NCBI RefSeq assembly: GCF_900101595.1
Contig: NZ_FMYY01000002.1
Coordinates: 124,001 to 188,000 of the forward strand
Reading direction: 5' to 3'
DNA length: 64,000 nt
Source of the DNA: Paenibacillus sp. cl123
GTDB taxonomy: Bacteria; Bacillota; Bacilli; Paenibacillales; NBRC-103111
Positions 51,022 through 60,800 of the stretch are shown here, one piece after another; within the stretch, counting starts at the first letter, position 1; the number at the start of each line of letters is the position of its first letter. Under the pieces are notes generated by a model. The model was given only the letters and a program-made list of their open reading frames with translations, was not told the DNA's origin and ran no database searches. Position numbers and translations under genes: made by a program.

Positions 51022-53442
51022 ATGCTTAGCATGTTGTCTCGCTTTCGGTTGTATCTGCGCAGAAATGCCCTGCTTATTAAAATTTTGCTCTCGTACGTGG
51101 TGACCGGCTCCATATTGCTCAGCGTGCTCTCTTACGTGCTTTACAACCAATTTTCCCGCAGCATGCTGCTGCAAATCCATGATCAGTCCGAAAGGATGCT
51201 GGAGCAATCGTACAACGTCGTAGAGACGTACTGGTCGTCGACAATTTTGTATCTCAGCCAATTCCATGTGTACTACAGCGTGCCGACGAGCCTGAACGAC
51301 AGCACGGTCAGCTACAGTCCCATCTTCAAGGCCCTGTTCGCAGACGCCTACGAGTCGGTCGAGATGGGCGACATCTCCCAGAAGCTGACGGAGATCGTCA
51401 ATTCCAATCCGCTGATCGAATCCGTTTATGTGTACAACGCCAAGGCCGACCGCATATTCTCCAATCTGACGGTAGCCCAGCCTGTCGGGGAATTTTTCGA
51501 CTCCGGTATCGTGGAGCAGCTGAGCCGATTGTCGCCGGGAACGGAGCGGGCCTTCATTCCCCGCAAGGTCAGCTATTCGCTGGCCGGCAAGGAAACGGAC
51601 TACCACGCCATCTCTGTTCTGTTTGTAGAAGACGAGATCGCCGGGAAGCCGCAGGCGGCGCTTGTCTTCAATTTGAAGCAAAGCGCGCTGCAGCAGATCG
51701 TGAAGCCTCGCACCGGGGATGTGGCAAGCCGGCTGTTTATTATCGACAAAGAAGGGATGGCCATCTCCCATCCCCAGTTAACCAAGGTGAATACCCGGCT
51801 TACGGACGAAGGCGATTATATCGACAAAGTGCTGGCCGGTCCGGATAGAGGCTATTTCATGGATGAGGTCGACGGACGGAAGTCCTTAATCACCTACCGC
51901 AAGTCGGATACGACATTCGGCTGGACGTATGTGAGCGTAGGCGATTATGAGGAGCTGCTGTGGAATTTCTCCAAGCTGACCCGGGTCATTGCGATGATGA
52001 CGTTTATCTTTATCTTGGTCAGCCTCGTCATCGCGGTCTGGCTCACCCGCAATATGTACAAACCGCTGCTTCGTCTGCTGCGCAAAGTAAGAACGGCCGG
52101 CGAACCGCATCCCGAGCCGGAGGTGCTGGGCGAATATGAATATTTAAACCGGAAATTCGACTCGCTGGTCAGCAATGTGCATGAGCTGCAGGCTTCCGTA
52201 CGTGGCAATCTTCCCGCTCTGCGGGCCGATCTGCTGAAGCGGCTGCTCAAGGGCGAGCTGATGAGCGAGGAGGAGGCTGCCGAACAGATAGCCAATCTGC
52301 ATATCCGGCTGGAAGACGGACCGTTTGTCGTCGTCATCCTGCGGTTATGCGGCTATCGGGAGCTGGCCGGCAAGCGGTCGGTCAGAGACATGTCGCTGCT
52401 TCGCTTCGCCTTGATGAATATTTCGGCCGAAACTTTCGACCCCGAGCTGCGGACGGAAGTTGTGGACGGAGAGTCGGATCATATCGCCGTTATCGTCAGC
52501 ATCCCGGTCGAAACGGGGACAGCTGAGGGTGCCCAGCCGCAGCAGACGCTGGAAACTGTGCGTCGTCTGCTGGCAGACGTGCAGAAGCATGCGCAGCATT
52601 ATCTGAACGTTGTGCTAACCGCGGCGGTCGGCCAGCCGGTCGAGGCGCGCAGGCAGCTGCATCTTTCGTACGCGGGCGCTTTGCAAAGCTCGGAGTACCG
52701 GCTGATCTACGGCAAATCCGCCATCCTGCTGCATAGCGAGCTGGCGGCGATTCCGCGGGCCCCGTACGCTTATCCCTTCGAGCTGGAGAAGCGGCTGCTG
52801 GAGGCTGTCCGATCGGGCGAGAGAGACAAGGCGCTCGAGCTGCTGGAAGATGCGATCGCGGGCATCTGCCGGTTCACTTATGATGAAATTTTGCTGTCGC
52901 TTACCCAGCTGGCACTGGCGCTGAGCGAGCAGGGCAGCCATGCGGCGCCGCCGGGAGAGGACGATATCCGGTTGTCCTACAAGACGATCATGCAGGAAAT
53001 GGCCGGCTGCGACGATCTGGATGATGTCAGGAACTGGTTTGTGCGGCTTACTTCGCAGCTGACCGAGCTGTTCAAGGAACGCCGCGAGCATAAAAATATG
53101 GAGCTGATCCGCCGGATTCAGCAGTTTGTCGAGGAGAGGTTCCGCGATGCCGGCTTGAACGTGGAGGCGGTGTCCGAGCATGTAGGGCTGTCTCCGAATT
53201 ACGTCAGGACGATATTCAAGAGCCATACGGAGCAATCGCTAAGCGTCTATATCAGCGAACGGAGATTCGCCGAGGCGAGGCGCATGTTGGTGGAGACGGA
53301 TCTGCATGCCAACAAGATCGCGGAGCTGGTCGGCTTCGGCAGCGGCAAATATTTTTACTCCGCGTTCAAGAAGGCTTCCGGGCAGACGCCCGACGATTAT
53401 CGTAAAACGGCGAAGACCCGGATTTCGGACAGCGAGACTTGA
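51022..53442 (+). CDS. Membrane-anchored AraC-family regulator (YtdP-like)
   Basis: An 806-residue one-component sensor. Helix 1 (about 19-40) and helix 2 (about 325-347) bracket an extracytoplasmic sensor of dCache type. A cytoplasmic linker follows, and the last 100 residues form the double helix-turn-helix of AraC proteins (VSEHVGLSPNYVRTIFK, IAELVGFGSGKYFYSAFKK). Such proteins control neighbouring polysaccharide importers in Bacillus and Paenibacillus. AGGAGG precedes the ATG. It directly precedes the permease genes but is separated by terminators, so it is its own unit and likely activates the importer. Confidence 0.9.
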   Translation: MLSMLSRFRLYLRRNALLIKILLSYVVTGSILLSVLSYVLYNQFSRSMLLQIHDQSERMLEQSYNVVETYWSSTILYLSQFHVYYSVPTSLNDSTVSYSPIFKALFADAYESVEMGDISQKLTEIVNSNPLIESVYVYNAKADRIFSNLTVAQPVGEFFDSGIVEQLSRLSPGTERAFIPRKVSYSLAGKETDYHAISVLFVEDEIAGKPQAALVFNLKQSALQQIVKPRTGDVASRLFIIDKEGMAISHPQLTKVNTRLTDEGDYIDKVLAGPDRGYFMDEVDGRKSLITYRKSDTTFGWTYVSVGDYEELLWNFSKLTRVIAMMTFIFILVSLVIAVWLTRNMYKPLLRLLRKVRTAGEPHPEPEVLGEYEYLNRKFDSLVSNVHELQASVRGNLPALRADLLKRLLKGELMSEEEAAEQIANLHIRLEDGPFVVVILRLCGYRELAGKRSVRDMSLLRFALMNISAETFDPELRTEVVDGESDHIAVIVSIPVETGTAEGAQPQQTLETVRRLLADVQKHAQHYLNVVLTAAVGQPVEARRQLHLSYAGALQSSEYRLIYGKSAILLHSELAAIPRAPYAYPFELEKRLLEAVRSGERDKALELLEDAIAGICRFTYDEILLSLTQLALALSEQGSHAAPPGEDDIRLSYKTIMQEMAGCDDLDDVRNWFVRLTSQLTELFKERREHKNMELIRRIQQFVEERFRDAGLNVEAVSEHVGLSPNYVRTIFKSHTEQSLSVYISERRFAEARRMLVETDLHANKIAELVGFGSGKYFYSAFKKASGQTPDDYRKTAKTRISDSET

Positions 53443-53460
53443 AGCGGAATAGCAACCCTG

Positions 53461-53488
53461 AAACCCCACCTGGTGGGGTTATTTTTTT
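53461..53488 (+). terminator. Intrinsic terminator of the AraC regulator gene
   Basis: AACCCCACC pairs with GGTGGGGTT as an almost perfect palindrome, followed by ATTTTTTT. Confidence 0.88.
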
Positions 53489-53535
53489 AACAATCCGCGC
53501 CATTGTTAGGATTGAAGGCAGGGCGTTTTTTTATC

Positions 53536-53567
53536 AAAGGCCGATTTGGGTAAGATTCGGCCTTTTG
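53536..53567 (+). terminator. Second hairpin with T tract before the importer operon
   Basis: AAAGGCCGA pairs with TCGGCCTTT over a 13-base loop, ending in TTTT. It may be a back-up terminator or, if the operon promoter lies upstream of it, a leader attenuator. Confidence 0.55.
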
Positions 53568-53664
53568 TCCCTGCTCCGCTCCATGTACGATAAGCGCATG
53601 GATCACAGCTCGGTGAGCTTGACCGCTGCATCCGAGACAATAGGGATAAGGAGTGATCAGACTC

Positions 53665-54642
53665 ATGAAGTCTGCAACCGCCAGCCCAAGCAGCCTGAAA
53701 GCATCCCGCAGGCGGGAAGCCGCGTTCGGCGGAGGGCTGCTTAAGGAGCTGAACCGCAACAAGTATTTGTATGCCCTTTCTTTACCGGCGATTCTGTACT
53801 TCGTCCTGTTCGCTTATCTGCCGATGTTTGGTATGGTTATCGCTTTCCAGGACTACAATCCGATTAAAGGGATATTTGGAAGCGAATTCGTGGGCCTCAA
53901 AAACTTCGATTTCTTTTTCACCAGCAACGATTGGCTGATCGTAACGATGAACACGCTTTATTTGAACGCTTTATTTATCGGAGTCGGGCTGGCCGTGCAG
54001 GTCGTATTCGCCATTATGATCTCGGAGATAGGCTTCAAACCGTTCAAGCGGGTGACTCAGTCGCTGATGCTGCTGCCTTATTTCATCTCCTGGCCGATCG
54101 TGTCCATGTTTGCGGTTTCGCTTTTCGCGACAGAGGGCGGACTGATCAACAAGCTGCTGGTGTCGATCAGCCTGGACCCGATCGCCTTCTACCAGAATCC
54201 CGATGTCTGGCCGGCCACGCTGGTGCTGCTGAAGGTCTGGAAGGCTACCGGCTACGGGGTCATCATTTATCTGGCGACGATCACCTCCATCGATACGGAA
54301 ATTTATGAAGCGGCCCGTATCGACGGGGCGAGCCGGCTGCAGGCTATCCGCCATATTACCGTGCCGCTGCTTGGCAATACGACGATATTGCTGCTGCTGC
54401 TTGCCGTAGGGCATATCTTCTATGGGGATTTCGGCATGATCTATGCGCTGATCGGAGACAACGCGCTGCTTTACCCGACCACGGATGTTATCGATACGTT
54501 CGTTTTCCGCGCGCTTCGTCAATATAGCGATATGTCCATGTCGTCGGCGATCGGGATGTATCAGTCCATCGTCGGATTTCTGCTCGTGCTTGGCTGCAAT
54601 ACCGTCGTCCGCAAGCTGAACAAGGACGCGGCATTGTTCTGA
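53665..54642 (+). CDS. Carbohydrate ABC transporter permease (LplB/YteP-like)
   Basis: A 325-residue inner-membrane component with six helices and the EAA loop EAARIDGASRLQAIRHITVP that docks the ATPase. The LplB group imports oligosaccharides, often uronic-acid-containing. ATG 53665 lies 11 bases after AAGGAG; a GTG at 53653 overlaps the site. It forms a unit with the second permease and the binding protein. No ATPase gene is in the window; such importers usually share MsmX-type ATPases encoded elsewhere. Confidence 0.9.
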   Translation: MKSATASPSSLKASRRREAAFGGGLLKELNRNKYLYALSLPAILYFVLFAYLPMFGMVIAFQDYNPIKGIFGSEFVGLKNFDFFFTSNDWLIVTMNTLYLNALFIGVGLAVQVVFAIMISEIGFKPFKRVTQSLMLLPYFISWPIVSMFAVSLFATEGGLINKLLVSISLDPIAFYQNPDVWPATLVLLKVWKATGYGVIIYLATITSIDTEIYEAARIDGASRLQAIRHITVPLLGNTTILLLLLAVGHIFYGDFGMIYALIGDNALLYPTTDVIDTFVFRALRQYSDMSMSSAIGMYQSIVGFLLVLGCNTVVRKLNKDAALF

Positions 54643-54689
54643 ATGATGAAAGTACGGATCATTTTGCGGAGAAAGGAGAACCGAATTCG

Positions 54690-55559
54690 ATGAAAACAAC
54701 GACAGCCGGCGAAAGGCTGCTCATGACCTTGTTCTACAGCTGCTGCGCCCTCTTCGCCATCGCATGCCTGATACCGTTCCTGATCGTCCTGGGCAGCTCG
54801 CTGACCGATGAGACGGCGCTGCTGCAGTCGGGTTACCGGATACTGCCCCAGCCGTTCTCCTGGGAGGCTTACACGGCCATATTTGCGACCGATGTGATCT
54901 ACAATGCTTATTCCGTGACGCTGTTCGTCACAATCGTGGGGACGGCGCTCAGCTTGCTCATGACCAGCGCCGTATCGTATGCGGTATCCGTCAAGACCGT
55001 AAAGTACCGCAACTCCATCTTGTTCTTCATCTGGTTTACGATGCTGTTCAACGGGGGACTGGTGCCCTGGTATATCCTGATCTCCAAGTACCTGCACCTG
55101 AGCAACAGCATATGGGTTATGATCCTCCCGGCGCTGGTCAACCCGTGGTTTATGTTTTTGCTGCGCAACTTCTTTATGACCTTGCCGGATTCGCTGGCGG
55201 AATCGGCCAAGATCGACGGAGCGAACGATATTTATATTTTGTTTCGCATCGTGCTGCCGCTGTCGCTGCCGGCGCTGGCGACGATATCGCTGTTCTACGC
55301 GCTGGATTATTGGAATGAATGGTTCAAAGCGATTTTGTTTATCGACGATCCGGCCAAATACCCGTTGCAATCGCTTATTATCCGCATCATCAGCAGCATG
55401 AACTTTACCAATCAGCTGTATACGGGGGCGGTCAGCGTTCCTTCCTACACCATACGCATGGCGACCGTCATCCTGACGATCGGACCCATCGTGCTGCTGT
55501 ACCCCTTTATTCAGAAATATTTCGTTCAAGGCTTGACGGTAGGCGCGGTAAAAGGTTGA
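54690..55559 (+). CDS. Carbohydrate ABC transporter permease (YtcP/LplC-like)
   Basis: The 289-residue second permease, with six helices and the EAA loop SLAESAKIDGANDIYILFRI. AAAGGAG precedes the ATG. It should form the heterodimeric membrane channel with the upstream permease. It starts 47 bases after that gene. Confidence 0.9.
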   Translation: MKTTTAGERLLMTLFYSCCALFAIACLIPFLIVLGSSLTDETALLQSGYRILPQPFSWEAYTAIFATDVIYNAYSVTLFVTIVGTALSLLMTSAVSYAVSVKTVKYRNSILFFIWFTMLFNGGLVPWYILISKYLHLSNSIWVMILPALVNPWFMFLLRNFFMTLPDSLAESAKIDGANDIYILFRIVLPLSLPALATISLFYALDYWNEWFKAILFIDDPAKYPLQSLIIRIISSMNFTNQLYTGAVSVPSYTIRMATVILTIGPIVLLYPFIQKYFVQGLTVGAVKG

Positions 55560-55616
55560 ATCCGGCGTCAACTGCCGGTTCACATATTGGCTTTAGCTCA
55601 GAGGAGGGTACAAGAT

Positions 55617-57257
55617 TTGAACAAGAAAACGATTCAGTACGTAACGGTAGCGGCAGCTATGTCCCTAATGCTCGCAGGCTGCACGGCGCCCCAAGGGCAG
55701 CAGCCGGCGAAGCCGGATGACAAACAGGTTCCGAGCCCCGGGACCCCGACGCCGGCTCCATCCAAGAACACGCCGGACCCGGTTACCCTGCATTTTTACT
55801 TTCCCGGCGATCCGCCGAAGGACCAGCAGGCTGTGCTGGACGAATTCTACAACCGAACCAAGGATACGCTGAATACGAAGCTTGTGTTCAACTGGGTGCC
55901 CTGGGATCAGCTCAAGGAAAAGATCGGCCTGAAGCTCGCTTCCGGCGAGCAGGTGGATGCGGTATTCGACGCGCAGTGGAATACGATGCCGCAGATGATC
56001 TCCAAGGGGACGTATATCCAACTGGATTCCTACTTCAACAACGACAAGTATCCGGGTCTGAAGAAAGCATTCCCTCCGGAGTATATCAATAACAATAAGT
56101 TTGTCGACGGAAAAAACGAGGAGCATATTTACGGCATTCCGTTCACCCGCAACTACGGCGCGGCCGGCACGCTGATCGTGCGCAAGGATCTCCGCGTCAA
56201 GTACGGCCTGCCTGAAATCAAATCCGTCGCCGATCTGGAAGCGTTCTTTGACGCCGTGCTCAAAAACGAGAAGGGCATGGTGCCTTTCGGAGTCAAAGGC
56301 TCGCTGGCCTCGCTGGGCAACTGGCTGGAGCCGTATACGAAGCCGAGCGGCTATTCGGCGATATTGGCCGGCGATCTGCTGACCAAATTTGCGATCAAGG
56401 ACGGCAAGGTTGACGTCGTCTTCCACGGCGAAGATATTTCCAAGCTGCCGGCTCCGATGAATCAGAAGGAGAATGCGTACGTCAATGAAATCACGGCCCG
56501 CAAGTGGCAGCAGAAAGGCTATATGGAGAAGGATGTCATCAGCCAGAAGGACGACACAGGCTTCTTCAAGTCCGGCAAGTTCGCCGTTATCGGCGGAGAT
56601 ACGGGAAGCGCCACCCTGCACCGTGAGCTGGCTCAGGCGATTCCGGGGGCTGAGCTCGAATATGTCAGCCTGGTGCCGGGCGTAGCCGAGGGCAAGCCGG
56701 GTTCGCTGACGACCGACTTCAAGGCCTGGAACTTCTCCAGCATACCGGTTACGTCGAAAAATGCGGACCGGGTGATGGCTTTCTTCGAATGGCTGTACGC
56801 CGACCCGCAAAACCATGATTTGTTCGAATACGGGATACAGGGCAAGCATTGGGAGCCGGTGGGCAACGACAAGTTCAAGGTTCCGGCTGGCGCAGACCCC
56901 TCCAAGGTTTACAGCTTCCCGGGTTATGTGCTCACGTGGAACCCGTCCTTTGTCAGATATCCGGATGACTTCCCGGAAAGCGGCCTGAAAATCGAGCAAT
57001 ATACGGCGAAGCAGGAATCGTTTGTCAAATCCCCGATCGCCGGCTTTACGCTGAATGCCGAGCCGATCAAGAGCGAGCTGGCGAAGGTAGGTCCCGAGTT
57101 CAAGAAGGCGCGCACGATCGCCATGCTTGGGCTGACGGACAACTACGAAGGCATCTACAACGAGGCGCTGGAGAAAATGAAGAAGATGGGGCTGGAAAAA
57201 ATACGCGAGGAAATCAAAAAGCAGCTGGAAGCGTATTTGGCCGCGCAAAAAAAATAA
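55617..57257 (+). CDS. Extracellular sugar-binding lipoprotein (LplA/YtcQ-like)
   Basis: A 546-residue family-1 solute-binding protein. The signal peptide ends at the lipobox L-A-G-C with C22, then comes a Pro/Lys-rich spacer and a two-lobe binding fold. It is larger than maltose-binding types, as usual for YtcQ proteins, which bind oligosaccharides. The start is TTG 55617 after GAGGAGGG; the frame extends ten codons upstream without a site. It is the last gene of the importer unit. No clear terminator follows. Confidence 0.9.
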   Translation: MNKKTIQYVTVAAAMSLMLAGCTAPQGQQPAKPDDKQVPSPGTPTPAPSKNTPDPVTLHFYFPGDPPKDQQAVLDEFYNRTKDTLNTKLVFNWVPWDQLKEKIGLKLASGEQVDAVFDAQWNTMPQMISKGTYIQLDSYFNNDKYPGLKKAFPPEYINNNKFVDGKNEEHIYGIPFTRNYGAAGTLIVRKDLRVKYGLPEIKSVADLEAFFDAVLKNEKGMVPFGVKGSLASLGNWLEPYTKPSGYSAILAGDLLTKFAIKDGKVDVVFHGEDISKLPAPMNQKENAYVNEITARKWQQKGYMEKDVISQKDDTGFFKSGKFAVIGGDTGSATLHRELAQAIPGAELEYVSLVPGVAEGKPGSLTTDFKAWNFSSIPVTSKNADRVMAFFEWLYADPQNHDLFEYGIQGKHWEPVGNDKFKVPAGADPSKVYSFPGYVLTWNPSFVRYPDDFPESGLKIEQYTAKQESFVKSPIAGFTLNAEPIKSELAKVGPEFKKARTIAMLGLTDNYEGIYNEALEKMKKMGLEKIREEIKKQLEAYLAAQKK

Positions 57258-57375
57258 TACCCGCGCCCGGGCGTCTGCCGGTCGGAGCTCCCGCTTCGAC
57301 CGGTTAGGCGTCTTCGGATTCATGCAGCGGACGAGGACGGCGGAACTATAAAGATAAGCCAGTTGTCCGGTGATG

Positions 57376-57389
57376 TGATAGCGCTTTCT
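57376..57389. promoter_or_regulatory. CcpA-type catabolite-responsive element (cre)
   Basis: TGATAGCGCTTTCT matches the ideal palindromic cre TGAAAGCGCTTTCA at 12 of 14 positions, with the central AGCGCTTTC intact. It lies between the importer operon and the giant secreted protein, as expected for carbon catabolite repression of a polysaccharide-use gene. Confidence 0.6.
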
Positions 57390-57808
57390 TGAATACCATG
57401 CAGCAGGAAGCCATTTCACCGAAAGGAGGTGACTGCGCTCCACAGGCTCCGAGGCGAACGCCCGCACAGACTCAGGACATCAAGATTCGACACCGGAAGC
57501 CCTCAGTAATTGTTGTCGAATATGAGAGACGTCGGAACTGGCGTTGTCGAAAGGAGCGAACTACCCGCTTATGTCGTGTCCGTTGGCGTATGTAGCAAGC
57601 AGAGCTTTGATCAAGCGTGACCTCTATGTATACGGCAAGCCGCTATATCCAGCGAACAGCATCTCTGCGAGTCAGTCCCGCGACACGGGCAGCCGCCCGG
57701 CGACGCGCAATCTTTAAGCAGGAGCACGGCAATCCTCGTGTTTGCAGGACTGGTCGCCTTGCTGCCGATGCAGGATTAACCGGTAATCGAGTCACAAGAT
57801 GTCGCCTG

Positions 57809-57831
57809 GATCAAAGGAAATGCCTTTGATC
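57809..57831. repeat. Hairpin GATCAAAGG / CCTTTGATC
   Basis: Perfect 9-base arms with loop AAATG, ending 30 bases before the next start codon. No T tract follows. It could be a regulator half-site pair or control ribosome access. Confidence 0.6.
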
Positions 57832-57860
57832 GACTATTCAATAGTAAAGGAGTCAATCTT

Positions 57861-60800
57861 ATGTCGCGATTGAAAATACGGTTTCTCAGCACGGCGTTGG
57901 CTGTCTCCATGCTGCTCAGCGAGCTGTGGGGGCTTGCCCCTCCCGGCTCTCAGGGCGTCTATGCTGCCGATGCGGAACTATCCGCCGCCGCTAGCAACTC
58001 TGCCACCATGCCTATCGAAGGGGGGCCTTCGATGGAAGCTTCCGATTCGCCCGCAGCGGGCAATGTCGCCGAATCAGTCTACGGGAGCGGGCCGCCGGCC
58101 GTAACCCCGGCCGTGTACGGCAGCCCGATGCCCGTTGTTATGAACGTATACGCGACCCAGCTTCCCGGGCTGATCGCGTATTGGGATTTCGAGCAAGTTA
58201 CGAACGGGACGGTTCCCGATATGTCGGGAAATCAGCACACCGCTACCATGAACAATACGACGCAAACCGCCCTGGGACGCAATTCGAAGGGGATGTACTT
58301 TAACGGGACAAACGCCTTTCTAAGCGGGGGGCCGGCTTCCGGTTACGATCTGCGCACCGGATTTACGATTGCCATGTGGGTACAGCCTGAGGTTCAGAGC
58401 AATGGCATCCACAAGTTCATCTCCTGGGACGATGGCTTCCGGACGAGCGGCAACGGATTGGAAATGGGCCTCGCCGCGTCGGGCACCCGCTTCTCCTTCA
58501 TGCTGAAAAACGATTCAACCCGCGAGGTTGTCAATACGTACCATCCGATTACGACAATGTTCGGGAAGTGGAAGCATGTGGCGATGACTTGGGATCAAGC
58601 CAGCAGAACGATGAAAATTTATCAGGACGGCCAGTTCGCCGGGCAGGCAACCTTCGCAGGTCCGCTGCTTTATCCGAACCGGGATTTGTGGATAGGCAAA
58701 AATAACGAGAACTATTTCCATAAGGGGATCATGGATGAGGTCAAGATTTATAACCGTGCGCTCAGCTCGTCTGAAGTAATGGACGTATACCAGGATTTGC
58801 CGAATATTCCCGTAACAGGCGTGACGCTTAGTCAGTCCGCTCTTAATCTGTCTCTGGGGGAAAGCGCCAGTCTCGCCTATGACATCCAGCCTTACCATGC
58901 GAAGGATCAGGGCGTCACCTGGTCGAACAGCAACCCGGCGGTAGTCAATGTCGACGAATTCGGCCGGGTCAAGGCCGTTGGCGAGGGAACGGCCGTGCTG
59001 ACCATTCGTACCCGCGACGGCGGACATACGGCCTGGTGTACAGTCCAGGTATATATCCAGCATCCGACCGGGGTATCGCTCAATAAATCGGCTATTACCC
59101 TGGAAGAAAATAAAACAGAACGGCTGTATGCGACCGTTGCACCCGTTCATGCGTCCAATAAAGCCGTAGCTTGGAGCTCCAGCAATCCGGCGGTCGCAAG
59201 GGTCGACGAAGCGGGGGTTGTCCGCGGACTTCAGTCCGGCCAGGCTGCGATCACAGCCACGACGGTGGACGGAGGCTTCACGGCCAGCGCGCAAGTGACT
59301 GTCACGAAGACGGCCGTCACGGGTATCGCGCTGAACAAGACCTCAGCGACCGTTCAGCCGGGAGCGACCGAGCTGTTGACTGCAAGCGTGACGCCTTCGA
59401 ATGCAACGCACAAGGATCGGCTGACATGGAGCTCCAGCGATGAGTCCGTAGCAACCGTAGATGCGGCGGGACTCGTCATCGCCCGGGGAGCCGGTCAAGC
59501 GGTCATTACCGTGAGGTCGGATGACGGCGGACGGACGGCCACTTGCACTGTAACCGTTCCGGCTTTTGGCCAAGGGATCTGGAGCAAGGTTTTCGTGCTC
59601 CGCGATTATTTAAATATCTACGATTTTCCGGAGGAGCTTCTGCACTATCCGCTGTCGTTTCCTGCGGGGACCGTGAAGAAAAATGGCCTAAGGCTCACGA
59701 CGGCGGCGGGACAGGAGACGGCCTATGAGCTAACGAATATAGCCGAGGATCAGCAGGGGTATCTTACAAGCGCTGTCATCGGCTTTCGCTCCAATCTCCC
59801 GAAGGGAGCGGTCAAGTCGTTCCTGCTGGACTATGATCCGGCCTACGATTATGCCGCTGCCTTCCCTCCGGTGATCACGGTGCAGCAGCAGCCGGGCGGC
59901 GTGGCGATTCTGGCGACCGGCGGACAGCAGCTCAAAGTGCCGGCAGGCACGGTAAATTATCCGGACGGTCAGGCATTGTCCCAGACGACGGCTCCGATTA
60001 TCGCCATCTCGCGGGATGGGCAATCGTGGGCGGGGCTCGGCTCCTTCCAAGGGCCGGCGAACGTGAAGACGACCTCGATCACCGGGGCTGTTACCGAGCA
60101 CAATCAGCTCTCTTTGACCTACGAGATTGCCTATACGTTCACCGGCGACCGGACGTACAAGGTCCGGCTGACGCTGCGGGAGGGCGACCGGCATGTCACC
60201 GTCGACGAGACGATGAGCGGATTCGAGCCCGGGGATGAGACGTACTTCAAGTTCTCAATGATGAACGGCATCAATCCCGACGGCCGGCTGGTCATCAGCA
60301 ACGGCGGTTATACCCCGGCGTATTCGGGCAAGTTCACCGACAAGCTGGGGGCGGGCGGCAAGCTTCCTTACGAGCTTGGGCTGTATGCGGTCAACAACTA
60401 CGGCATTATGCGGTCCACCGTGTTTTGGAAGGATGACGGCGCCAACGCCCTGATATTCAGCCTGTACCGCAACCGCGACTGGAAGACGTCCCAGCGGTTT
60501 TTCTATCAATCTCCTGGCGCGCATAATTTAAACTTCTACAGCGCGGATGGCGATAAGTACATGCGGGTGCGGCTGGAAGGCACGGAGCGGCATTGGGCGC
60601 TCGGGCTGATTCCGCGCAGCGAGGTGATCGTCGGCTCGCGCACGGGAACGACGGCAGGCCAGACCTGGCTGGCGAATTCGTCCATGACCGGCTACGAGAA
60701 CAAGTGGGGGGCGGGCCCCGAGGTTCGGCTGTGGCAGAAGCTGTCGGACTTCAGCCTGGACCGCTACAAGGATCTGGTGCTGGACTGGGCCGATGATCCG

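Larger units (their letters stand above)
57258..57860 (+). promoter_or_regulatory. Long non-coding region before the giant secreted protein
   Basis: About 600 bases without a supportable gene. It contains a cre-like site (57376), a perfect AAAGGAGGTGA (57422-57432) with no normal start codon after it, and a hairpin GATCAAAGG/CCTTTGATC (57809-57831) just before the ribosome binding site TAAAGGAG of the next gene. Short open frames here are Arg-rich and unlike real proteins. No promoter with both hexamers was convincing. It may be an untranslated leader. Confidence 0.45.

Noticed and set aside
55665..57467. 600-codon open frame antisense to the binding-protein gene
   Set aside because: Mirror of codon bias in the plus-strand gene; Arg/Leu-rich composition and no start signal.
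57389..57829. Two Arg-rich open frames before the giant gene, considered as transposase remnants
   Set aside because: No transposase motif, no terminal repeats and no target duplication could be seen.
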